Assembly (NCBI GenBank): GCA_019090405.1
Contig: JAHRVZ010000360.1
Span: 1 to 5,001 of the forward strand
DNA: 5,001 bases
Direction: 5' to 3'
Source of the DNA: Paracoccaceae bacterium
Lineage (GTDB): Bacteria; Pseudomonadota; Alphaproteobacteria; Rhodobacterales; Rhodobacteraceae
The notes beneath the pieces were generated by a model. It worked only from the letters and a program-made list of their open reading frames with translations. It was not told where the DNA came from and made no database searches. Of the stretch, positions 1-5,001 are shown piece by piece (the stretch's first letter is position 1; each line of letters starts with the position of its first letter). Both the position numbers and the translations under genes were made by a program.

Positions 1-1082
1 CACTGGCCAACAAACCCGATGTGCTGATTGCGGACGAACCGACAACGGCGCTGGATGTGACCATTCAGGCGCAGATACTTGAACTGCTGGCTGACCTGAA
101 AAAGACCGAAGATATGGGGCTGTTGTTCATCACCCACGATCTGGGGATCGTGCGGCGAGTCGCAGACAAGGTTTGCGTGATGAAAGGCGGAGAGATCGTT
201 GAATCCGGCCCAACAGCCGAGATATTCAGCAATCCTCAACATCCTTATACGCAAAAATTGTTGGCGGCTGAACCATCCGGGCAACCCGATCCGGTGGATT
301 CGGATGCCAAAGAGGCGGTGCGCACTGAAAATCTGAAAATCTGGTTTCCGATTCAGCGTGGTCTGCTGAAACGGACAGTTGGCCACGTAAAGGCAGTCAA
401 TGACGCGTCGTTGTCAGTACGAGCAGGCGAAACGCTGGGCATTGTCGGCGAAAGTGGGTCGGGCAAAACCACGCTGGCGTTGGCGATCATGCGTTTGATA
501 GCCTCTGAGGGCGGCATTGTATTTCAGGGACAGGACATTCGCGCATGGTCAACGCGGCAATTGCGGCATTTGCGCAAGGATATGCAGATCGTGTTTCAGG
601 ATCCGTTTGGGTCGCTGTCACCGCGTATGACCTGCGAACAGATTATCGGCGAGGGTCTTAGCATCCACAAAGTCGATCCAACCCGCGCGCCGCGTGATCT
701 GGTGGCCGAAGCAATGGTGGAAACCGGGCTTGATCCAGCGGCAATGGATCGCTATCCGCACGAATTCTCCGGTGGTCAGCGCCAGCGCATCGCGATTGCA
801 AGGGCGATGGTGTTGCGACCCAAATTGCTGGTGCTGGACGAACCTACATCGGCGCTTGATATGACCGTTCAGGTGCAAATCGTAGAACTGCTGCGTGAAT
901 TGCAGCGCAAACATGGGTTGGCCTATCTGTTCATCAGCCATGATTTGAAAGTCGTGCGCGCCATGTCACACAAGATGATCGTGATGAAACAGGGCGACGT
1001 CGTCGAATACGGATTGGCCCAAGACCTGTTTGAGAACCCACAAAACGAATACACGCAGACCCTGCTGGCCGCTTCGCATTAG
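1..1082 (+). CDS. Peptide-type ABC transporter, double ATP-binding protein (5' end outside window)
   Basis: This is the cytoplasmic ATPase of an oligopeptide/dipeptide-class ABC importer with two nucleotide-binding domains fused in one chain, as in YejF. The reading frame is open back to base 1 (in-frame codons before 21 read LANKPD), so the GTG at 21 is internal, not the start. Residues are counted from that GTG. The first domain survives from its Walker B (LIADEP, 2-7), with the switch histidine in THD (H39) and the peptide-transporter C-terminal motif HPY (74-76). The second domain is complete: Walker A GESGSGKTT (143-151), Q-loop Q193, signature FSGGQ (249-253), Walker B LLVLDEP (269-275) and switch H307. 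About 359 codons are visible. Family members have about 530-550 residues, so roughly 170-190 are missing. The partner permease and binding-protein genes probably lie upstream. The substrate cannot be told; peptides are the default guess. The stop codon TAG overlaps the end of hemN. Confidence 0.93.
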   Translation, partial: LANKPDVLIADEPTTALDVTIQAQILELLADLKKTEDMGLLFITHDLGIVRRVADKVCVMKGGEIVESGPTAEIFSNPQHPYTQKLLAAEPSGQPDPVDSDAKEAVRTENLKIWFPIQRGLLKRTVGHVKAVNDASLSVRAGETLGIVGESGSGKTTLALAIMRLIASEGGIVFQGQDIRAWSTRQLRHLRKDMQIVFQDPFGSLSPRMTCEQIIGEGLSIHKVDPTRAPRDLVAEAMVETGLDPAAMDRYPHEFSGGQRQRIAIARAMVLRPKLLVLDEPTSALDMTVQVQIVELLRELQRKHGLAYLFISHDLKVVRAMSHKMIVMKQGDVVEYGLAQDLFENPQNEYTQTLLAASH

Positions 1083-2434
1083 ATCGCTGAACTATGCCCT
1101 TGTGCGCTCATCTCATAGGTATCGAAATTGCGGGCGATCATGCGAGTCAGGGGTCGTGCATCCGGGGGAATAAATAACCCGGCATCAGTGATTGACAAAA
1201 CTCCGGGAAAGGCACGATCCACGTCTTCAAACAGGGCATCCAACTGACCCGATTGTGCCGCGAATTTTTCTGCAATCTCGGCGCGGTCAATTTGAAAATC
1301 GCACATCAGTGATTCGATTAGCCGCGCCCGCAATTTGTCCTGATTGCTGAAAACATGTCCGCGTGTGGTGGAAAAGCTGCCCTTGCGGATGGCCTTGGTG
1401 TGCGCCGATGTGGCGGGGGCATTCTGCGCATAGCCTTGCGGAAACCGCGAAATGGACGATGCTCCGATGCCGATTAAAACATCAGAAGTATCATCGGTGT
1501 AGCCTTGGAAATTGCGCCGCATATGTCCGCTGTCGCGGGCTTTGGTCAGCCCGTCATCTGCGGTTGCAAAATGATCGATTCCAATTTCGGCATAGCCATC
1601 CCAAAGGAACAGCTTACGCGCGGTATCAAACAATTTCAGACGCTCTTGGGGTGTGGGCAAGGTGTCAGATGGGATCATGATTTGACGCCGGGCCATCCAG
1701 GGGACATGGGCATACCCATAAAGCGCGACGCGATCCGGGTTCAGCGACAAAAGTTTTTGTACGCTTTCGGCCATACGGGCGCGAGTCTGGTGCGGCAGAC
1801 CGAACAGAATGTCGGCATTCACACTTGCAATTCCACGCGCGCGGATCATATCCACCGCATCGCGGGTCAACTCATACCCCTGTATCCGGCCAATAGCCTG
1901 TTGAATTTTAGGGTCAAAATCTTGCACCCCGATTGAGGCGCGGGTCATCCCGGCCTTGGCCAACGCATCCAGTCGTGGCTCGTCAATCTCATTTGGATCA
2001 ATCTCAACCGAGAATTCTGCATCTGGGGCGAATGGAGCGACCTCGGCAATGGCCCCGGCAAGTTCGGACATCATCGACGGGCTAAGCAGGGTTGGCGTGC
2101 CACCGCCCCAATGCAGCCGTGATAATGTGACACCTTCGGGCAATCGGTCGCGCAGCATTGCCAGTTCGGTGCGCAATGTCTCAAGATAGGCAAGAACCGG
2201 CGCGTCGCTTTGTGTGCCTTGCGTACGACAGGCACAGAACCAACAGAGGCGACGACAAAAAGGCACGTGGATATAAAGCGAGATTGAGCTGCCGGGGGCG
2301 ATTTCGCTAATCCAACCTGTGAATGTATCGGCACCAAAACCACTGCTGAAATGGGGTGCGGTTGGATAGCTTGTATAGCGCGGCACTTTGGCATCGAACA
2401 AACCGAGTTGAGCCAATTGAGAATTCTGTATCAT
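1079..2434 (-). CDS. hemN: Oxygen-independent coproporphyrinogen III oxidase (HemN, radical SAM)
   Basis: Cytoplasmic radical SAM enzyme that converts coproporphyrinogen III to protoporphyrinogen IX without oxygen, in haem (and, where present, bacteriochlorophyll) synthesis. From the ATG at 2434 the protein has 451 residues, close to the 457 of E. coli HemN. The iron-sulfur motif is C60-RRL-C64-WF-C67-A-C69; the first three cysteines would ligate the cluster, and the fourth is typical of true HemN. Other family marks are the N-terminal PRYTSYPTA segment (about 18-26), the SAM-binding GGGTP (110-114), GVQDF (169-173), FGLP (211-214) and NFQGYT (308-313). The N-terminal segment and fourth cysteine argue against the haem chaperone HemW. 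An in-frame ATG at 2470 would add 12 residues, but it lies in the FNR box and would make that box useless as an activator site. The chosen ATG lacks a clear Shine-Dalgarno sequence. The gene diverges from fnrL and probably depends on FnrL for expression. Confidence 0.96.
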   Translation of the reverse strand: MIQNSQLAQLGLFDAKVPRYTSYPTAPHFSSGFGADTFTGWISEIAPGSSISLYIHVPFCRRLCWFCACRTQGTQSDAPVLAYLETLRTELAMLRDRLPEGVTLSRLHWGGGTPTLLSPSMMSELAGAIAEVAPFAPDAEFSVEIDPNEIDEPRLDALAKAGMTRASIGVQDFDPKIQQAIGRIQGYELTRDAVDMIRARGIASVNADILFGLPHQTRARMAESVQKLLSLNPDRVALYGYAHVPWMARRQIMIPSDTLPTPQERLKLFDTARKLFLWDGYAEIGIDHFATADDGLTKARDSGHMRRNFQGYTDDTSDVLIGIGASSISRFPQGYAQNAPATSAHTKAIRKGSFSTTRGHVFSNQDKLRARLIESLMCDFQIDRAEIAEKFAAQSGQLDALFEDVDRAFPGVLSITDAGLFIPPDARPLTRMIARNFDTYEMSAQGHSSAI

Positions 2435-2445
2435 CAGAGTACAGT
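2417..2445 (+). promoter_or_regulatory. Candidate sigma70-like promoter for fnrL
   Basis: A -35 element TTGAGA (2417-2422, 5 of 6 to consensus) is followed after exactly 17 bases by TACAGT (2440-2445, 4 of 6). The predicted transcription start is near 2452, giving an fnrL leader of about 45 bases. The -35 lies inside the first codons of the divergent hemN. The FNR box would fall at about +19 to +32 of this transcript, which suits repression by FnrL. Inferred by eye only. Confidence 0.5.
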
Positions 2446-2446
2446 A
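2441..2446 (-). promoter_or_regulatory. Candidate -10 element of the FnrL-activated hemN promoter
   Basis: Read on the minus strand this is TACTGT (3 of 6 to TATAAT). It lies where a class II FNR promoter would need it: the FNR box is centred at 2476.5, so a start 41.5 bases away falls at about 2435, one base before the hemN ATG. Weak -10 elements are common at activator-dependent promoters. It overlaps the candidate fnrL -10 element almost completely, on the opposite strand. Confidence 0.4.
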
Positions 2447-2469
2447 GTCGCTATTGCCACCACTGCACA

Positions 2470-2483
2470 TTGACGTGGATCAA
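2470..2483. promoter_or_regulatory. FNR/FnrL binding site between hemN and fnrL
   Basis: TTGAC-GTGG-ATCAA matches the FNR consensus TTGAT-N4-ATCAA at 9 of the 10 defined positions. Its centre is 42 bases upstream of the hemN start codon, which suits class II activation of hemN. For fnrL it lies directly before the Shine-Dalgarno sequence, downstream of the candidate promoter, which suits autorepression. The position in a divergent region beside the regulator's own gene strengthens the call. Confidence 0.87.
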
Positions 2484-2484
2484 A

Positions 2485-2489
2485 AGAGG
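2485..2489 (+). promoter_or_regulatory. Ribosome binding site of fnrL
   Basis: AGAGG lies 7 bases before the ATG at 2497 and decides the start. The frame is open to an ATG at 2356, but that start would put 47 unrelated residues on the protein and run through the hemN 5' end and the FNR box. The FNR box ends one base before this site. Confidence 0.75.
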
Positions 2490-2496
2490 CCTCTGG

Positions 2497-3234
2497 ATGC
2501 TTGAATCTACCCTTAAGTTTTCGCCGGATTGTTCGGCCTGCCCGATTCGCCACCGCGCGGTCTGTGCCAGATGTGATGCGGACGAGCTTGCGCAGCTGGA
2601 CGAGATCAAATTTTATCGCAGTTATCAGTCTGGTCAGACCATTGTATGGGCTGGCGACCGGATGGAATTTGTCGGTTCGGTTGTGTCCGGTGTTGCAACG
2701 TTGACGCAGACAATGGAGGACGGCCGCACGCAGATGGTCGGTCTGCTGTTACCGTCAGATTTCATTGGACGCCCCGATCGGGTTGCGGCGGCTTATGATG
2801 TCGTTGCAACAACTGACATTGTCATGTGTTGCTTTCGCAAAAAGCCGTTCGAGAAAATGTTAGACGAAACACCGCATGTTGCCCATCGTTTGCTGGAAAT
2901 GACGCTGGATGAACTGGATGCCGCGCGCGAGTGGATGTTGGTGCTGGGGCGTAAAACAGCGCGCGAAAAGATCGCGAGCCTTTTGGTGATATTGGCGCGG
3001 CGCGGGAAAGCACCGGAAGACGAAAGCGCAAGCGTTGTTTTTGACTTGCCGCTGACACGCGAAGCGATGGCGGACTACCTTGGTCTCACTCTGGAAACCG
3101 TAAGTCGCCAGATTTCCGCCCTGAAAAAGGATGGTTTCATTCGGCTCAAGGGCAAGCGGAATGTCACGGTTCCTGATTTGGTTCGTCTGATGCAAGAGGC
3201 GGGTGATGACAGCGATGGCGGGTATCTGAACTAG
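2497..3234 (+). CDS. fnrL: FnrL, oxygen-sensing Crp/Fnr-family transcription regulator
   Basis: Cytoplasmic regulator that, by family knowledge, binds a 4Fe-4S cluster and dimerises on DNA when oxygen is low, switching genes for respiration, haem and (in phototrophs) pigment synthesis. The protein has 245 residues; R. sphaeroides FnrL has about 248. The N-terminus carries C12-x2-C15-x7-C23-x2-C26, unlike the C-x2-C-x5-C of E. coli FNR but like alphaproteobacterial FnrL/FnrN. A further cysteine pair, C111-C112, probably supplies the fourth ligand. The cyclic-nucleotide-like beta-barrel spans about 30-120, the dimerisation helix about 125-165, and the helix-turn-helix about 185-212. The recognition helix holds E200-T-V-S203-R204, the E-xx-SR signature for TTGAT half-sites. 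Both intergenic regions flanking this gene cluster carry such sites. It diverges from hemN and converges with usp. The FNR box next to its ribosome binding site suggests autoregulation. Confidence 0.96.
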   Translation: MLESTLKFSPDCSACPIRHRAVCARCDADELAQLDEIKFYRSYQSGQTIVWAGDRMEFVGSVVSGVATLTQTMEDGRTQMVGLLLPSDFIGRPDRVAAAYDVVATTDIVMCCFRKKPFEKMLDETPHVAHRLLEMTLDELDAAREWMLVLGRKTAREKIASLLVILARRGKAPEDESASVVFDLPLTREAMADYLGLTLETVSRQISALKKDGFIRLKGKRNVTVPDLVRLMQEAGDDSDGGYLN

Positions 3235-3258
3235 GCTCAGAAGCCAACACAAGGGCCG

Positions 3259-3286
3259 AAAGGTGGTCGGCACTGCGACCACCTTT
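3259..3286. terminator. Bidirectional hairpin terminator between fnrL and usp
   Basis: A perfect 11-base-pair stem (3259-3269 with 3276-3286) closes a 6-base loop. The GC-rich core GGTGGTCG is flanked by A residues on the left and T residues on the right. It begins 24 bases after the fnrL stop and lies 24 bases beyond the usp stop, so it can serve both convergent genes. The T run is short (three T then ATGA), so termination may be incomplete. Confidence 0.8.
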
Positions 3287-3310
3287 ATGAAGACTCAGTC
3301 GTGTCTCATT

Positions 3311-4150
3311 CTACCGAGCCATAAACACCGGAACCTTTGCCTGCTCTAGCATGTTGCGTGTGGCGCCACCCAAAATCGCCTCGCGAAAGCGTGAATGTCC
3401 ATAGGCTCCCATGACGATCATCTCCGAATCGGTATCAACAGCATGACGGTTCAATACGTCTGACACCCGGTTCATGTTTTTTGCCAGCACGTCGATTTCG
3501 CATTGCACACCGTGGCGTGACAGCATCTGTGACAGCATGCCGCCGGGGTCCGAGCGATCCGGGCCATGTGTCGGTGGGGCGATAATCACGATGCGCACAA
3601 TGTCTGCCCCTTGCATAAACGGTAGCGCATGACGAATGGCGGTCAGTGCCTCGACGCTTTCGTTCCAGGCAACCAGGATCGATTTTGGTTGTGTAACAGG
3701 CGTGCAATCATCAGGGATAACCAGCACTGGGGCGTGACCTTCAAACAACGCAGCCTCGACGATCGGTTCGGCCTCGGCACCCCGGTTCTCGCCATATGGC
3801 CGCGGCAATACGACAAGATCAGCAAATCGCGAACGGTGTGCGACGTGGCGGCCAACATCAGCGATTTGTGCGATACCGTCCTCAGAAGACCAGCGCACAC
3901 CGGATTTGCCCAGAACATCGTCAGCATAGGCAAGTGTTTCCGCCGCTTCGTCTTGTGCGCGGCTCATGGTTTCCTGCAGGATCATCGCGTTGGTGCCGGC
4001 ATAGTAATATCCGGTTTGCGTACGATCGACACCCAGACACAATGCTTCGGCATGTGCATCCTGCGATTCTGCCAGCGCGATGGTTTGAGCAAGAGCAGCC
4101 TCGCCAGTTTCAGGAGTTGTCATAACCGTCAGAAGTGTTTTGAAAGCCAT
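3311..4150 (-). CDS. Tandem-domain universal stress protein (UspA family)
   Basis: A 279-residue cytoplasmic protein made of two Usp domains. The first (about 3-148) begins KTLLTV and ends in APVLVIPDD. It lacks the nucleotide-binding glycine motif; LPRPYG (115-120) stands where that motif would begin. The second (about 156-279) begins KSILVAWNES and keeps G248-x2-G251-x9-G261-G-A-T, the ATP-binding pattern of this family, so nucleotide binding is likely confined to it. The ATG at 4150 is preceded at 5 bases by GAGG; a TTG at 4165 would add five residues and is less likely. The gene sits between fnrL and ccoN, diverging from ccoN across an FNR box, which suggests a role under low oxygen or energy shortage. 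The actual function of such linked Usp proteins is not known to me. No frameshift or truncation is seen. Confidence 0.93.
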   Translation of the reverse strand: MAFKTLLTVMTTPETGEAALAQTIALAESQDAHAEALCLGVDRTQTGYYYAGTNAMILQETMSRAQDEAAETLAYADDVLGKSGVRWSSEDGIAQIADVGRHVAHRSRFADLVVLPRPYGENRGAEAEPIVEAALFEGHAPVLVIPDDCTPVTQPKSILVAWNESVEALTAIRHALPFMQGADIVRIVIIAPPTHGPDRSDPGGMLSQMLSRHGVQCEIDVLAKNMNRVSDVLNRHAVDTDSEMIVMGAYGHSRFREAILGGATRNMLEQAKVPVFMAR

Positions 4151-4155
4151 TTGGA

Positions 4156-4159
4156 CCTC
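4156..4159 (-). promoter_or_regulatory. Ribosome binding site of usp
   Basis: GAGG on the minus strand, 5 bases before the ATG at 4150. It supports that ATG over the in-frame TTG at 4165, which has no such sequence in front of it. Confidence 0.65.
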
Positions 4160-4204
4160 GTACAAACTCTATGTATGGTGAACAGGATAAGTGGGAAGTG
4201 TATA

Positions 4205-4233
4205 ATTATCTTAATGCTTTTCACAATAAACAA
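4205..4233 (-). promoter_or_regulatory. Candidate sigma70-like promoter for usp
   Basis: On the minus strand, TTGTTT (4233-4228) and GATAAT (4210-4205, 5 of 6 to TATAAT) are separated by exactly 17 bases. The predicted transcription start is near 4198, giving a leader of about 48 bases. The FNR box would then be centred near -51.5, between the usual class II and class I positions, so FnrL control of usp is uncertain. Confidence 0.45.
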
Positions 4234-4242
4234 TGGGTTGTC

Positions 4243-4256
4243 TTGATGCAGATCAA
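4243..4256. promoter_or_regulatory. Perfect FNR/FnrL binding site between usp and ccoN
   Basis: TTGAT-GCAG-ATCAA matches the FNR consensus TTGAT-N4-ATCAA at all ten defined positions. It is centred 99 bases before the ccoN start codon. Class II geometry predicts a ccoN transcription start near 4291 and a leader of about 58 bases. FnrL/FixK-type control of cbb3 oxidase genes is well established in alphaproteobacteria. Confidence 0.93.
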
Positions 4257-4280
4257 AGAAGCATAAGAGTTCCTTGTGCA

Positions 4281-4286
4281 TCTAGG
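4281..4286 (+). promoter_or_regulatory. Possible weak -10 element of the ccoN promoter
   Basis: TCTAGG has only 3 of 6 matches to TATAAT, but it lies within two bases of the -10 position predicted from the FNR box. A weak element fits a promoter that needs its activator. The call rests on position more than on sequence. Confidence 0.28.
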
Positions 4287-4334
4287 CGCAAACCAGCCCG
4301 ACGATCAAAGATAGAAACACGCGTGGGGCAAGGC

Positions 4335-4340
4335 AAGGGG
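4335..4340 (+). promoter_or_regulatory. Ribosome binding site of ccoN
   Basis: AAGGGG lies 8 bases before the ATG at 4349. It fixes the ccoN start and agrees with the N-terminus MSNYVKL leading straight into the first membrane segment. Confidence 0.7.
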
Positions 4341-4348
4341 ACAAAAAT

Positions 4349-5001
4349 ATGTCGAATTACGTCAAGCTAGTAGTGCTTGGTCTGGTGATGCTTTTTGCAA
4401 TGATTGGGATCAATTTTGCGCGTGATATCGCGTATCAGGTCCATGCGATCATTGTGATGCTGGTGGCGGGGGGGCTTTTTATATGGGTTCTACGTCGCAC
4501 GGATGAACCAGAACCAAACTTCGGCAATATTCAGAACGAATATATGGACGGGGTGGTCAGAGCAGGTGTGATTGCTACTGCCATGTGGGGCGTTGTTGGC
4601 TTTCTGGTTGGCGTGATAATTGCATTTCAGCTGGCTTTTCCATCGTTAAATTTCGAATGGACCCAAGGGATCGGCAATTTCGGCAGACTAAGGCCGTTGC
4701 ATACGTCTGCGGTGATATTTGCGTTTGGTGGCAACGCGTTGATCGCGACTTCATTTTATGTCGTCCAGCGTACCAGTGCTGCGCGCCTTTGGGGCGGCAA
4801 TCTGGCGTGGTTCGTTTTCTGGGGCTACCAGTTGTTTATCGTTCTGGCCGCGACTGGCTATGTCCTTGGCGCGACCCAGTCCAAAGAATACGCAGAGCCC
4901 GAATGGCATGTTGATCTTTGGCTGACAATTGTCTGGCTGTCCTATCTTGCGGTGTTCCTGGGCACTTTGATCAAACGCAAAGAGCCGCATATCTATGTGG
5001 C
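4349..5001 (+). CDS. ccoN: cbb3-type cytochrome c oxidase subunit I, CcoN (3' end outside window)
   Basis: Catalytic membrane subunit of the high-affinity cbb3 terminal oxidase, which reduces oxygen to water under microaerobic conditions. The visible frame encodes 217 full codons with no stop; the family has about 475-540 residues. Six hydrophobic segments can be seen at about 6-23, 31-48, 73-98, 119-140, 152-175 and 189-209. The motif [20 protein letters not shown] (115-134) is characteristic of CcoN, and H118 is a predicted low-spin haem b ligand. The later [12 protein letters not shown] (185-196) and the end of the visible part, KRKEPHIYV, also fit CcoN. The first two segments form the N-terminal extension seen in alphaproteobacterial CcoN. 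The haem b3 and copper ligands and the tyrosine crosslink lie past the window. ccoO, ccoQ and ccoP are expected downstream. A perfect FNR box upstream points to FnrL activation. Confidence 0.96.
   Translation, partial: MSNYVKLVVLGLVMLFAMIGINFARDIAYQVHAIIVMLVAGGLFIWVLRRTDEPEPNFGNIQNEYMDGVVRAGVIATAMWGVVGFLVGVIIAFQLAFPSLNFEWTQGIGNFGRLRPLHTSAVIFAFGGNALIATSFYVVQRTSAARLWGGNLAWFVFWGYQLFIVLAATGYVLGATQSKEYAEPEWHVDLWLTIVWLSYLAVFLGTLIKRKEPHIYV

Noticed and set aside
1162..1182. CCGGG/CCCGG inverted repeat near the 3' end of hemN as a terminator for the ABC gene
   Set aside because: Only five pairs with an 11-base loop, no T run, and it lies inside hemN coding sequence.
1505..1936. A 143-codon open frame on the plus strand opposite hemN
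   Set aside because: Mirror frame of hemN without motifs or a ribosome binding site.
2435..2470. hemN start at the ATG at 2470
   Set aside because: It would place the start codon within the FNR box and add 12 residues not typical of HemN; no Shine-Dalgarno sequence precedes it.
2356..2496. Upstream extension of fnrL to an ATG at 2356
   Set aside because: The 47 extra residues do not resemble FnrL, overlap hemN and cross the promoter and FNR box; the ATG at 2497 has a good AGAGG and gives the family length.
2860..3282. A 140-codon open frame on the minus strand opposite fnrL
   Set aside because: It begins inside the terminator hairpin and has no family signature; fnrL fully explains this stretch.
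4178..4206. Exact TATAAT at 4201-4206 as a constitutive ccoN promoter
   Set aside because: The matching -35 (GTGAAC, 17 bases upstream) is only 3 of 6, and the FNR box would lie downstream of the start, which conflicts with the known activation of cbb3 genes by FnrL. It may be a chance match in an AT-rich patch.
3629..4246. A 205-codon open frame on the plus strand opposite usp
   Set aside because: It is a shadow of the clearly coding usp frame: no recognisable domain, a composition rich in Cys and Arg, and it runs into the intergenic region.
1..5001. A previously undescribed system, mobile element, CRISPR array or tRNA/rRNA gene
   Set aside because: Every long open region is explained by known families, and I saw no repeat arrays, transposase motifs, cloverleaf-like sequence or rRNA segments.

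Overview
The window looks like chromosomal DNA of an alphaproteobacterium of the order Rhodobacterales, probably a marine roseobacter-type lineage. This rests on protein resemblance and gene order: an FnrL-type regulator with the alphaproteobacterial C-x2-C-x7-C-x2-C cysteine spacing, next to hemN, a tandem universal stress protein and ccoN. From memory, Rhodobacter sphaeroides has the same order (ccoN, usp, fnrL, hemN/hemZ). Genus and species cannot be called from the sequence alone.

Layout. Positions 1-1082 (+) hold the 3' two thirds of a double-ATPase peptide-type ABC transporter gene, cut by the window edge. It meets hemN (1079-2434, -) tail to tail with a 4-base overlap. hemN and fnrL (2497-3234, +) diverge from a 62-base intergenic region holding an FNR box at 2470-2483. 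fnrL and a universal stress protein gene (3311-4150, -) converge on a 76-base gap with a strong hairpin that can terminate both. The usp gene and ccoN (4349 onward, +, cut by the right edge) diverge from a 198-base region with a perfect FNR box at 4243-4256.

How the genes work together. FnrL is an oxygen-sensing iron-sulfur regulator. Both divergent intergenic regions of its neighbourhood carry its predicted binding site. The likely targets are hemN (oxygen-independent haem synthesis), ccoN (catalytic subunit of the high-affinity cbb3 oxidase, itself a haem protein) and perhaps usp. The block therefore reads as a low-oxygen module: the sensor, the terminal oxidase used when oxygen is scarce, and the haem pathway step that works without oxygen. 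The ABC transporter gene lies at the edge and shows no link to this module.

The most interesting detail is the hemN/fnrL intergenic region. The FNR box lies 42 bases before the hemN start codon, so a classical class II promoter would start transcription at the ATG, giving a leaderless or nearly leaderless hemN mRNA; no Shine-Dalgarno sequence is visible there. A sigma70-like fnrL promoter (TTGAGA, 17 bases, TACAGT) overlaps the predicted hemN -10 element, and its transcript would begin upstream of the FNR box. One site could thus activate hemN and repress fnrL. I found no evidence of a previously undescribed system: no mobile elements, CRISPR arrays or RNA genes.
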